Below, in pieces: positions 41,316 to 48,873 of a stretch of DNA of 48,873 nucleotides. Source of the DNA: UBA5499 sp002426275 (GTDB taxonomy: Bacteria; Bacillota; DTU084); NCBI GenBank assembly GCA_937888735.1, contig CALASN010000107.1:1-48873 (forward strand), given 5' to 3'. The notes under the pieces are model-generated. The model made no database searches and was not told where the DNA came from. It worked only from the letters and a program-made list of their open reading frames with translations. Made by a program: the position numbers and the translations under genes. Numbering within the stretch: the first letter of the stretch is position 1; every line of letters starts with the position of its first letter.

Positions 41316-41951
41316 TTAAGGCCGGCCTCGCTCGCGCAGTTTGCGCTGCTGCGCGAAGAGAAATGCGATAATGGTGTCCTGGCTTTTTTCAGCCCAATCT
41401 TGAAATTCAGCCATCAAGCAGGTATGATCTGGCTTCCGCAGCTCCTTGCGAACGATCCGGGCTTTACCCACAAGCAATTCATTGGGCAAAGAAAGCATAA
41501 ACTCCAACACGTCTTCCGGTTTCGGCTCTTCAAGCCGTCCTGGAAATAGAGCTGCAAAGCCGTTGCCGCTAAGATCTATGGTATTGCCTGTTACTTCCTC
41601 CTCTCCACGCCGAAAGCTGATCGGCAAAAAAACTTGCAAGCGAAAAAGCCGCCGGCGGTTCCAGCGTTCAATTTCAACCGGTTTTTCCACCGTGATCAAA
41701 GGTATGGGCTGGAGAATTTGCCGCACCACGACCGTTAAAAACCGGTAATTGCAGTCTTTAACCACCAATTCCACCCAAATGCTTTTGCCAGGCGGCAAAT
41801 TCAGCACCATGCCTTTGAACATCGGGGCTGCTAAAGTGATGGTCTTCTCCCCCACATCCTCAACTCGGCTGGCGTAGCGTTCTGATTCCTCCGCTTGAGT
41901 GTCTATTCTGATCTTTACCAGCTGATTAGGTTTGAATCGAAATTTCTTCAC
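41316..41951 (-). CDS. PilZ-domain cyclic-di-GMP receptor (YcgR/YpfA-like)
   Basis: 211-residue two-domain protein. N-terminal YcgR-like beta domain (about 1-95), then a PilZ domain with both ligand motifs: RRRLFRLQV (RxxxR) and IDLSGNGFAA (D/NxSxxG). Binds cyclic di-GMP and would typically brake flagella or act on surface processes. With the riboswitch at 30392 it shows the organism uses this messenger. Follows tsaC by 6 nt. Confidence 0.9.
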   Translation of the reverse strand: MKKFRFKPNQLVKIRIDTQAEESERYASRVEDVGEKTITLAAPMFKGMVLNLPPGKSIWVELVVKDCNYRFLTVVVRQILQPIPLITVEKPVEIERWNRRRLFRLQVFLPISFRRGEEEVTGNTIDLSGNGFAALFPGRLEEPKPEDVLEFMLSLPNELLVGKARIVRKELRKPDHTCLMAEFQDWAEKSQDTIIAFLFAQQRKLRERGRP

Positions 41952-41957
41952 CGACTA

Positions 41958-43025
41958 TCACCCCTCGACGCGGATAATTTCAGCAGCCGCCCTCCTGGCT
42001 CTATTCATCACAGCCAGTCCCAACCCTTGGGGCGTGATGCCTTCCATGATCGCCACTTGCATTTTTCTGAAATCCAAGGTCCGAAAATTGTCAAATAGCC
42101 TGGCGCTGATGGTCTCCGGCGCCCGGCGTTCTCCCGCAAGCAGCACCAGATCCGCCGCTGCGAACTCTTCTTTTGCCAGCGTCTCGCGGCTGGCCAGAAT
42201 TCCCACCCGCCTGTCCTGAGCTTTCTGTTGGACAAGCAGCCGCCTCATGGCGGACAACACCGACGCCTGCGGTCCTTCCACTAAAATTAACTTTGCCTCG
42301 GGAGAATAATGCCGATATTTCATCCCCGGAGAGCGAACAGCCTCGCCCGGTTTGAGCTGGCTTATGTATCCCACCTGTCCCAGCACGCTCTCCAGCTCCT
42401 CGACGGTAACTCCGCCGGGTCTGAGCACAGTAGGCTGGGACGATACCAAATCTAAAACCGTAGACTCAACGCCGATCCCCGTGGCGCCTCCGTCCAGAAT
42501 CAACTCCACTTTCCCATCCAGATCTTCCCGCACATGGCAGGCCCGTGTGGGACTCGGCCTGCCGGAAAGGTTCGCGCTGGGAGCCGCGATGGGCACCCCG
42601 CTCTGGCGGATTAACCCTAAAGCGACAGGATGATCCGGCATGCGGACGCCAACTGTGGCCAGGCCCGCGGTCACGCTGGCAGGAATCCGCTCTGAGGCAG
42701 GCCCGATGATCGTCAGCGGCCCGGGCCAGAATTTTTCGGCCAAAAGCTGAAATCGCCTCTCCCAGCTGGGAGAAACGTCTCCCCAGACGGTACGGGCCTG
42801 AGCTACGGAATCCACATGAACGATCAGAGGATTGTCCCCGGGTCTGCCTTTAGCGCGGAAAATTCTCTCCACAGCCTCAGCACAGAAAGCATTGGCTCCC
42901 AATCCGTAAACCGTCTCCGTTGGGAACGCCACCAGCTTTCCTTCTCTGACGGCTTGCCCTGCCCGGCGCAGGATTTCTTCCCGTTCCGCGCCTGCAGCCG
43001 GCACTTTAAGAAAAGATGTCGTCAT
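41958..43025 (-). CDS. Threonylcarbamoyl-AMP synthase (Sua5 type)
   Basis: 355-residue, long Sua5-type enzyme making threonylcarbamoyl-AMP for tRNA t6A. Catalytic domain with AFPTETVYGLGANAF, FRAKGRPGDNPLIVHV, WPGPLTII, SAN in IAAPSANLSGRPSPT, and the C-terminal Sua5 extension from SPGMKYRHYSPEAKLI. The ATG at 43023-43025 overlaps the prmC stop as ATGA and has GGAGG upstream. Operon prfA-prmC-sua5 is standard. Confidence 0.95.
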   Translation of the reverse strand: MTTSFLKVPAAGAEREEILRRAGQAVREGKLVAFPTETVYGLGANAFCAEAVERIFRAKGRPGDNPLIVHVDSVAQARTVWGDVSPSWERRFQLLAEKFWPGPLTIIGPASERIPASVTAGLATVGVRMPDHPVALGLIRQSGVPIAAPSANLSGRPSPTRACHVREDLDGKVELILDGGATGIGVESTVLDLVSSQPTVLRPGGVTVEELESVLGQVGYISQLKPGEAVRSPGMKYRHYSPEAKLILVEGPQASVLSAMRRLLVQQKAQDRRVGILASRETLAKEEFAAADLVLLAGERRAPETISARLFDNFRTLDFRKMQVAIMEGITPQGLGLAVMNRARRAAAEIIRVEG

Positions 43026-43876
43026 TTTCCAGGCCTCCAAGCAAAAAAAAGACGCTCCAGTCCTGCGTAGTCGCTTTGACACTGGGAGTCGGCGAACCCT
43101 GCCTCTTGCGCTATGCCGGTCACTGCTTGTCCCTGTCCGGAGCCGATTTCCAGCGCCAGTAAACCGCCCGGCGAAAGGAATGAAAAGGCCTGCCGCACCA
43201 GAGGTCTGATCACTGCCAACCCGTCCGCGCCTCCGTCTAAAGCCAGCTGGGGCTCACACTTGAGCTCCGGCGCCAAAGCGGCAAGTTCTCCTTTGGGAAT
43301 ATAGGGCGGGTTGGAAACCACAACCTCAAAAGAGCCAGCCAGCTCTTCCAGGGGAGCGCCTAAACTTCCTTTGTACAAATGCACCTGTCCTGTCACCTGG
43401 TGCAACAGGCAATTTTTTTGGGCGACGGCCAGGGCTTGCTCGGAAAGATCCGTGGCCCAAACTTGCAGCTTAGGCAGAGCTTTGGCAAGGCTAACGGCAA
43501 TGGCGCCGCTGCCCACTCCCACTTCCAGGGCTGTCTGGGCGCCGGGAGCGAACTCGAGCACTCGCTCCACTAATAATTCGGTCTCGGGCCTGGGGATGAG
43601 CACGCTTTCGTCCACAAAGAAATCAAGCCCGTAAAACTCTTTCTTCCCCAGAAGGTACGCCACAGGCAGCCGTTTTTTGGCGCGCTGCCAAAGCAGCCGC
43701 CTGGCAGCGGCTAATTCTGTCTCTTCCAGGGGGCGTTCCAGCTGGAGATAGAGTTTCAGCCGGCTCAGACCCAAAACGTGGGCCACAAGCAACTCGCCGT
43801 CAAGCCTGGCTCCCTCGATGCCGTTTTTTTTGAGATATTCTGTGGAACGGGTCAGAATTTCGCGCAGCGTAAACAT
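43022..43876 (-). CDS. prmC: Release factor glutamine methyltransferase PrmC
   Basis: 284-residue SAM enzyme methylating the GGQ glutamine of release factors. An N-terminal helical domain precedes the methyltransferase core with LEVGVGSGAIAVSLA and the catalytic NPPYIP. The ATG at 43874-43876 is 1 nt after the prfA stop; a TTG at 43894 would overlap prfA. Its target RF1 is encoded directly upstream. Confidence 0.95.
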   Translation of the reverse strand: MFTLREILTRSTEYLKKNGIEGARLDGELLVAHVLGLSRLKLYLQLERPLEETELAAARRLLWQRAKKRLPVAYLLGKKEFYGLDFFVDESVLIPRPETELLVERVLEFAPGAQTALEVGVGSGAIAVSLAKALPKLQVWATDLSEQALAVAQKNCLLHQVTGQVHLYKGSLGAPLEELAGSFEVVVSNPPYIPKGELAALAPELKCEPQLALDGGADGLAVIRPLVRQAFSFLSPGGLLALEIGSGQGQAVTGIAQEAGFADSQCQSDYAGLERLFFAWRPGK

Positions 43877-43877
43877 T

Positions 43878-44942
43878 TTATTCAAGATTCTCAAGCTGCC
43901 TGGTTTCTTCAGCTGAGATCAGCGCGTCGATGATTTCATTCAGATCGCCGTCGAGGATTTCTTCCAGGCGATAAAGCGTCAGCCCTATCCTGTGGTCCGT
44001 GACCCTGCTCTGGGGGAAATTATAAGTGCGAATCCGCTCGCTGCGGTCCCCGGAACCAACTTGGCTTTTCCGGTTTTGGGCTTCCCGCTGTCTGTGTTCC
44101 TGTTCCAGCTGATCCAACAGCCTGGCTTTGAGGATCTTCAAAGCTTTGTCTTTATTTTTCAGCTGAGATTTCTCATCCTGACACGTGACCACCATTCCCG
44201 TAGGCAAGTGAGTGATGCGCACCGCCGAGTCTGTGGTGTTAACGCTCTGGCCGCCGTGCCCCGAGGAGCGATAAACGTCGATCCGCAAATCATTAGGGCT
44301 GATTTCAAGCTCAACATCTTCAGCTTCCGGCAGCACCGCCACCGTGGCGGCGGAAGTGTGAATTCTGCCCCCCGCCTCCGTTGAGGGTACCCTCTGCACC
44401 CGATGCACGCCGCTTTCATATTTCAGACGACTGAAGGCGCCCTTGCCCATAACCATGAAAATGATCTCCTTAAAGCCGCCAAGCTCCGTCTCATTGACGC
44501 TCATCAGTTCCGTAGTCCAGTTTGTGCGTTCCGCGTAACGCGTATACATGCGAAAGAGATTCGCGGCAAAAAGCGCGGCTTCCTCGCCGCCTGTGCCGGC
44601 TCTAATTTCCACCAGCACGTTTCGCTCATCACGTTCGTCTTTAGGCAAAAGCAACAGCCTAAGCTGCCTGTCGCAGGCCTCGAGACTGGACTCCAGCTTA
44701 ACTATTTCCTCCTTAGCCAGAGCTGAGACCTCCGGATCATCATCTGCCAGCAGCTCCTTAGCCTGAGAAAGCTGCTGGTCTAAGGCCAAATACTCTTCAT
44801 ACTTGGCGATCACTCCGCTGAGGTTGGCATGGGCCTTGGCATATTTTTGAAAGGTTGGCTGATCCGCGATGATTTCAGGTTTAGCTAACTCTGCGTCCAA
44901 TTGCAGATACTGCTCCCGCAGCGACTCTAACTTTTCCAGCAA
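43878..44942 (-). CDS. prfA: Peptide chain release factor 1
   Basis: 354-residue RF1, reading UAA and UAG. The codon-recognition PxT motif appears as PST in RVQRVPSTEAGGRI, and the catalytic GGQ in SSGHGGQSVNTTDSAVR. The start is TTG at 44940-44942 with GGAGG 7 nt upstream, giving the usual LEKLESLREQY beginning; longer in-frame versions overlap the DUF1385 gene and would add an atypical N-terminus. Confidence 0.96.
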   Translation of the reverse strand: MLEKLESLREQYLQLDAELAKPEIIADQPTFQKYAKAHANLSGVIAKYEEYLALDQQLSQAKELLADDDPEVSALAKEEIVKLESSLEACDRQLRLLLLPKDERDERNVLVEIRAGTGGEEAALFAANLFRMYTRYAERTNWTTELMSVNETELGGFKEIIFMVMGKGAFSRLKYESGVHRVQRVPSTEAGGRIHTSAATVAVLPEAEDVELEISPNDLRIDVYRSSGHGGQSVNTTDSAVRITHLPTGMVVTCQDEKSQLKNKDKALKILKARLLDQLEQEHRQREAQNRKSQVGSGDRSERIRTYNFPQSRVTDHRIGLTLYRLEEILDGDLNEIIDALISAEETRQLENLE

Positions 44943-44962
44943 ATTATTTTCCTCCAGACTGA

Positions 44963-45832
44963 TTATTCCTTCATGACCCCCTCCAAGGCTTCCACTGCGA
45001 CTTGAATCTGCTCTGCCGACGGCTCGCGCGTTGTTAAGTGCTGCAGCCACATGCCGGGAGCGGTGATGATTTTCACGATTTTTTGGCCCCAACCTCCCTG
45101 AGGCTTACCTGCCAGCTTGATCAATTCATAGGAGACCCCGGCAACCAAAGGAAAAATGGCCAGGTGAATTCCAATCCTCAGCCAAAAGGAAGGTCTCCCG
45201 AAAAAAGAAAAAATGAAAATGCTAACAAAAAAGACCAAAAGCAAAAAGCTGGTACCGCAGCGGGGATGAATGGTGGAAAAAGGACGGATATTCTCAACTG
45301 TCAGGGGAAGTCCCGCTTCATGGGCGTGAATGGTCTTGTGCTCAGCGCCGTGATATTGAAAAACCATCTTGATGTCCTGCAGCCTGGAAATGAACACAAT
45401 ATACAGGACAAACAAGCCGATCTTCAAAAAACCTTCCACAAGATTCAACAGCACGGTATTGGCGATCCTGGTTTTCAGACTAGAGGCTACAAAAGCGGGA
45501 AAAGCCACAAAGAGCAAAAAAGTTAAGCCTAAGGCGACAAGAATTGTCAGCGCCAACTCCTTAGCGCCCAGATCCTCACCCTCGCCTTCGGCAAACAAAC
45601 CTGCCGAAAAATTCAAAGCGCTCATGCCGATCACCAACGATTCGATGAACGCTACCACGCCGCGCAAAAGCGGCCAGCCCAAAAATTTGTATCGCCGAGC
45701 CCAAGCTCGGACCTGCCGCTTTTCCACCACGATTTGTTTGTCCGGCCTGCGCACCGCAATGGCCATGCCTTCGGGGCCGCGCATCATTACCCCTTCGATT
45801 ACCGCCTGCCCGCCATACTGAAAACTCCCCAC
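44963..45832 (-). CDS. DUF1385 membrane protein
   Basis: 289-residue integral membrane protein with about four to five helices in the C-terminal two thirds. Family signatures are YGGQAVIEGVMMRG, RGVVAFIESLVIGM, YHGAEHKTIHAHE and STIHPRCGTSFLL; the histidines in the third suggest a metal site. Usually found next to prfA in Bacillota; function unproven. GTG start at 45832 (GGGGG 8 nt upstream) is preferred to the GTG three codons earlier. Confidence 0.9.
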   Translation of the reverse strand: MGSFQYGGQAVIEGVMMRGPEGMAIAVRRPDKQIVVEKRQVRAWARRYKFLGWPLLRGVVAFIESLVIGMSALNFSAGLFAEGEGEDLGAKELALTILVALGLTFLLFVAFPAFVASSLKTRIANTVLLNLVEGFLKIGLFVLYIVFISRLQDIKMVFQYHGAEHKTIHAHEAGLPLTVENIRPFSTIHPRCGTSFLLLVFFVSIFIFSFFGRPSFWLRIGIHLAIFPLVAGVSYELIKLAGKPQGGWGQKIVKIITAPGMWLQHLTTREPSAEQIQVAVEALEGVMKE

Positions 45833-45862
45833 GCCTTCCACCCCCTGAAGTATTTAACGTTC

Positions 45863-46636
45863 CTACGCCAAATCGGCGTTGCGCTCATGAAGCAACCGCA
45901 AGCCTTGCAACGTCAAAAAAGGATCCACTTTCTGCACCGTGCTGGTCTCAGGCGCCAACAAACCCGCCAGGCCGCCCGTGGCCACCACCTGCGTTTTAAA
46001 TCCCAGCTCTTGCCAAATCCGTTCCACGATCCCATCAATTAGGCCGGCATAGCCATACAGGAGGCCCGCTTGCATGCTGCTGACCGTATTCCTGCCGATG
46101 ACGTTTTTGGGCTTGACAAGTTCCACTCTTGGAAGCTTAGCCGCAGCCTGAAACAACGCTTCAGCGGAAATGCCGATCCCAGGACAAATAATGCCTCCCA
46201 GGTATTCGCAATGCTCCGAGAGAACGCAAAAGGTGGTGGCTGTGCCCAGATCGACGAGCACCAAGGGCCCGCCATAGATTTCCAACCCGGCCACAGCGTT
46301 GACAATCCGGTCCGCTCCCACTTCCTTGGGATTCTCATATTTGATGGTGAGTCCGGTCTTTATTCCCGGCCCGACCAAAAGCGGGCGCTGATGAAAATAT
46401 TTCTCCGTCAAAAGTTCAAGGGACCGCAAAAGAGGAGGCACCACAGAAGAGATACAAATGGCTTTAATCTGCTGAAAATCCAGATTCGCTTCCGCAAACA
46501 AATTGCGCAACAGCACGGCCAACTCATCTTCAGTAGCCGTTCTGTTGGTGGCGATCCGCCAGTTTACCACTAATTTGTCACGGTCGAAGATTCCAAGCAC
46601 AGTATGGGTATTGCCCACGTCTATCGCAAGTAACAT
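45863..46636 (-). CDS. coaX: Type III pantothenate kinase
   Basis: 257-residue ASKHA-fold kinase for the first step of CoA synthesis. Motifs: LAIDVGNTHTVLG, ISSVVPPL, VGADRIVNAVAG, VDLGTATTFCVL and VVATGGLAGLLAP. The ATG at 46634-46636 is behind TAGGAG; an upstream GTG is less likely. First gene of the long minus-strand block. Confidence 0.95.
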   Translation of the reverse strand: MLLAIDVGNTHTVLGIFDRDKLVVNWRIATNRTATEDELAVLLRNLFAEANLDFQQIKAICISSVVPPLLRSLELLTEKYFHQRPLLVGPGIKTGLTIKYENPKEVGADRIVNAVAGLEIYGGPLVLVDLGTATTFCVLSEHCEYLGGIICPGIGISAEALFQAAAKLPRVELVKPKNVIGRNTVSSMQAGLLYGYAGLIDGIVERIWQELGFKTQVVATGGLAGLLAPETSTVQKVDPFLTLQGLRLLHERNADLA

Positions 46637-46787
46637 AAGCACGCTCCTACTTTTAAGGCTATTCCTATAAATATTTCGACTCCCCGTGACCGGATTCCTT
46701 CAGAAAAAATCTCTTTAGTTTCCTAAAAAAGGAAATCGCTGCTCGCTCGGAGAATTAATTATAAAAACACATGAAGGGGCGAAAGCG

Positions 46788-47291
46788 ATGCGCAAATTAC
46801 GGCTCATGATTTTTCTATTTTTACTGCTGACTATTCCCGCCGGCTGTCAAGTGAACGTAGGCCTAGGAATCTGGTTCGGCGGCGCGCAGCCAAAACGAGG
46901 GATCAGCCTCAATTTACGGTTAAACGACAAGATCGTGCTGGAGCCCATTTTCTCCTTCGGGCTGGGCCAAGATCAAGACGAGTGGCGCTGGGGGCTGCGC
47001 TGCAAATACGATCTGGGATCCCAGGGAGAGCAGCGGCGCTATTTGGGCTTAGGGATCGGCGCAATCCAAAGCAGCGATCTTTGGGAGACACGACAAGAAC
47101 TTGGCCTTAACGCCTTTGTGGAAGTAAGCAACCCCGGAGCTCAATTTACCACTGCCGTAGACTTAGGTCCAAGCCTCGCCAGGATCCGCTATCTGTCAAA
47201 CGATGAAGAAGACGCCAGCGTAGAAGAGTATTATTCCGGCGGCATGAAATTCGGCTTTGGCTATCATTACAACTTTCACCAGGAGCCTTAG
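46788..47291 (+). CDS. Lipoprotein with beta-barrel-like composition
   Basis: 167-residue exported protein. Basic start and hydrophobic core (residues 6-18), then the lipobox-like TIPAGC with the lipidated Cys at residue 20. The mature part alternates hydrophobic and polar residues in short Gly-rich strands (VGLGIWFGG, YLGLGIGAI, KFGFGYHYNF) like outer-membrane barrel proteins, though it is short. Unrecognised. The ATG follows AAGGGGCG. Convergent with the gene at 47288, overlapping by 4 bp. Confidence 0.65.
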   Translation: MRKLRLMIFLFLLLTIPAGCQVNVGLGIWFGGAQPKRGISLNLRLNDKIVLEPIFSFGLGQDQDEWRWGLRCKYDLGSQGEQRRYLGLGIGAIQSSDLWETRQELGLNAFVEVSNPGAQFTTAVDLGPSLARIRYLSNDEEDASVEEYYSGGMKFGFGYHYNFHQEP

Positions 47292-48385
47292 GCCCTGCAC
47301 TCAGTCACGAAATAACGCTTGTCCGGACCTTTCCCCAGCTCGAAGGCAATTCCTCCCAACCTTTGGTGGAGGACGATCTTAGCTACCCTATCCTTTTCTC
47401 TTACGGAAAGCAGCTGCCTAGTCTGGCCGGCGCTGTATGTCTCTCCGCACAATGGCAAGATTTTCCAGGCCGGGATCGCGCCTTTGGCGTAATGCAAAGC
47501 GTCGTCAAGCCACTTCAAAAAGAAGGATCCTTTCTGGCCTACGGAAAAGTCCAGCACAACCGCGCTGGCCGCGGCTCCTAAAGCGCGAAAGTCCAAAGAC
47601 CAATCGCTGTCGTTTGTGGGATCTTCTTTTTTCCTTGCCGGCAATTTGAGATACAGCAAGCGTCCTTGCGATGCCAATTCCGCAGCCAACTTTTTCAAGA
47701 ACTCGGCCAACCTGCGCCGTCGCTTGCCTGCTCCCGGCTGCAGCTCCAAAAACAATCCCGCAAGGCCGCCGCGCACCAAGCTTAGCCGGATAGCAGCAAT
47801 CCGTTTGGCCCACGTTTTCTTTTTCGACAGAAAATCCCAATCCTCAAGCTTGGCGATGGCGAGACATCTCTTGCCGGTCCTGCGGACGACCATGGCAAGC
47901 TCTTCTTCCCCCGTCCACACTAAATTCTCACCCAAACGCCAGCCATATATTCCCACGCAGCTCAAATCCTGTTGTGAGAACTCTCCTTCGGGTTCGGCCT
48001 GGGGATCCCACAGCGCCAAAACTTTGCGCTGCGGTATGTAGATGAGCTGGCCGGGATACCTCTTGCCCACGCGATTTACAGCCCTGACAGTGCCTGCAGC
48101 CAACTGATATTCCGCATCCACTCTCATCAGGCTTTGCCCTTCTGAGAGCGGATGCGGGAATTGCAGAATGGGCAATCCCCGCTGTGCTAATAATTGCCAA
48201 ACTTCCCGTCCAGCTAAACCGTCCGGTTTAAGGCTGTACATGCGCTGGAAGGCAAGCAATGCCTCTTCGGTGAGGAATCCGAATTTACCATCCACAGGGC
48301 CAGGTGAAAACCCCAATTCCTTTAGTGCGAGCTGCAGCTTCTCGACCTCTGCTCCTGAGTCTTGGAAGCGAACCACTTTATGCAT
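47288..48385 (-). CDS. PG-binding / GH18-like protein with degenerate active site
   Basis: 365-residue protein. PG_binding_1 at residues 5-65 (LQLALKELGFSPGPVDGKFG), a LysM-like linker (about 85-125), then a GH18-like barrel related to YaaH/SleL spore-cortex enzymes. The expected DxxDxE motif is replaced by GLFLELQPG, so catalysis is doubtful; it may act as a binding protein. No signal peptide. The start is the ATG at 48385 behind GGGGAG, overlapping the LuxR-type gene by 8 bp. Confidence 0.72.
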   Translation of the reverse strand: MHKVVRFQDSGAEVEKLQLALKELGFSPGPVDGKFGFLTEEALLAFQRMYSLKPDGLAGREVWQLLAQRGLPILQFPHPLSEGQSLMRVDAEYQLAAGTVRAVNRVGKRYPGQLIYIPQRKVLALWDPQAEPEGEFSQQDLSCVGIYGWRLGENLVWTGEEELAMVVRRTGKRCLAIAKLEDWDFLSKKKTWAKRIAAIRLSLVRGGLAGLFLELQPGAGKRRRRLAEFLKKLAAELASQGRLLYLKLPARKKEDPTNDSDWSLDFRALGAAASAVVLDFSVGQKGSFFLKWLDDALHYAKGAIPAWKILPLCGETYSAGQTRQLLSVREKDRVAKIVLHQRLGGIAFELGKGPDKRYFVTECRA

Positions 48386-48650
48386 TAAAATCTCCCCTAG
48401 CCTCCAGATCGGGCAGCTGAGAAATATCCAGCAAACCTTCCCGAATCGCATAGAGCGCGATTTGAGTGCGGTGTGCCAAGCCTAATTTTTTACGGATTTT
48501 TGTTACGTAATTTTTCACAGTCTTCTCTCCGATGAAGAGCTTCTTACCAATCTGGATATTTGTTAACCCTTGCGCTACAAGAATGAATACCTCTTGTTCC
48601 CTAGGACTCAATTGGGGTATCTCCCGCCTCCCTCCCGTCTGTATCTCCAC
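48378..48650 (-). CDS. GerE-like standalone LuxR-type regulator
   Basis: 90-residue DNA-binding protein made almost only of a LuxR/GerE helix-turn-helix: LSPREQEVFILVAQGLTNIQ, KTVKNYVTKIRKKLGL and RTQIALYAIREGL. No receiver or ligand domain. Resembles the late sporulation regulator GerE in size. The start is taken as GTG at 48650 with AAAGGTG 8 nt before; a GTG four codons earlier overlaps that site. Confidence 0.85.
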   Translation of the reverse strand: MEIQTGGRREIPQLSPREQEVFILVAQGLTNIQIGKKLFIGEKTVKNYVTKIRKKLGLAHRTQIALYAIREGLLDISQLPDLEARGDFNA

Positions 48651-48674
48651 AAAATACCACACCTTTCAGTAGGG

Positions 48675-48694
48675 TAAGGCAGGAATTTGCCTTA
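48675..48694. promoter_or_regulatory. 20-bp palindrome, candidate LuxR-type operator
   Basis: TAAGGCA-N6-TGCCTTA, perfect 7-bp arms, 25 bp upstream of the LuxR-type gene. Size matches operators of LuxR-family dimers, so autoregulation is possible. A second palindrome, GCATAAT-AA-ATTATGC, lies at 48700-48715. Function inferred only. Confidence 0.45.
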
Positions 48695-48732
48695 ACTACG
48701 CATAATAAATTATGCTTCGACCGCGGCTTCTG

Positions 48733-48873
48733 CTACTGAAAATGGACGTCAAGTTCCCTGAGCACCAAATCAATCCGGTTGCAGATGGTAGCCTGATCTG
48801 AACCCGCAAACAACAAACCGATGGCAGCGTCGTTTTCATCCAGAACTAAGGAGCCGCTGTCTCCTCCCTGGCA
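48733..48873 (-). CDS. Trypsin-like serine protease, C-terminal end (start beyond window)
   Basis: The last 46 residues and stop codon of a gene read from outside the right edge. The chymotrypsin-fold nucleophile motif CQGGDSGSLVLD, with Ser in GDSGS, is followed by AAIGLLFAGSD and a final strand. The catalytic His and Asp would lie outside. No signal information. Ends about 82 bp before the LuxR-type gene. Confidence 0.85.
   Translation of the reverse strand, partial: CQGGDSGSLVLDENDAAIGLLFAGSDQATICNRIDLVLRELDVHFQ

Noticed and set aside
1..48873. CRISPR array or phage block
   Set aside because: No regularly spaced repeats and no cas or phage structural genes were seen.

Overview
The window (about 49 kb, moderately GC-rich) reads as a chromosomal segment of an anaerobic, probably spore-forming Bacillota (Firmicutes) of the clostridial/Limnochordia type. 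The evidence is strong GGAGG ribosome-binding sites with frequent TTG and GTG starts, a clostridial-order rnfCDGEAB cluster, a YlbJ-type sporulation membrane protein, the fakA/fakB/asp23/rpmB and coaD/rsmD neighbourhoods, a DUF1540 protein, a GerE-like LuxR regulator, a clostridial-type cyclic-di-GMP riboswitch and a group IIC intron. A small lipoprotein with beta-barrel-like composition hints weakly at a double-membrane lineage.

Layout. 1-8117 (minus): end of mreB, radC, maf, DUF4321, then apbE, rnfB, rnfA, rnfE, rnfG, rnfD and rnfC, i.e. the Rnf ferredoxin:NAD+ ion pump with the flavin transferase that loads FMN on RnfG and RnfD. 8310-12386: a membrane-anchored solute-binding-like protein translationally overlapped by a SNF2 helicase, a DUF1540 gene on the other strand, and a protein that may be YqhG-like. 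12347-14649 (minus): histidinol phosphatase, ribulose-phosphate epimerase and RsgA, with a clear sigma-A promoter. 14983-17251: accessory island with a HepT/MntA-type pair, an alpha/beta hydrolase, a 40-bp direct repeat and nested inverted repeats. 17252-19044: GT2-GtrA glycosyltransferase and an acyltransferase. 19078-22946: divergent GH30 and GH2 glycosidases with overlapping promoters inside one palindrome.

23037-29527: ylbJ, then the minus block coaD/rsmD/DegV(FakB)/FakA/Asp23/DUF1858, then rpmB. 29528-30590: RNA-rich stretch holding an intron relic of group IIC whose maturase has been deleted, sitting just after a terminator, and a cyclic-di-GMP-I riboswitch with its own terminator in front of a 69-residue membrane protein. 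31136-33045: mostly non-coding, with an AT-rich PNPOx-fold gene, a large terminator-like hairpin and a broken gene. 33046-35961: tRNA-Val(CAC), a flavodoxin-like gene, ligA and a small unknown gene whose ribosome-binding site is buried in a hairpin. 35941-46636 (minus): L,D-transpeptidase, comFA, recD2, ferredoxin, DUF192, PilZ, tsaC, prmC, prfA, DUF1385, coaX. 46788-48873: lipoprotein, PG-binding/GH18-like protein, LuxR-type regulator, and the end of a trypsin-like protease.

Most of the window is housekeeping. The parts that deserve attention are the riboswitch with its unknown membrane protein, the maturase-less group IIC intron next to it, the coupled membrane-SBP/SNF2 locus, the palindromic divergent glycosidase promoter, and two genes with Shine-Dalgarno-sequestering hairpins. 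All assignments come from reading the sequence; no database search was run.
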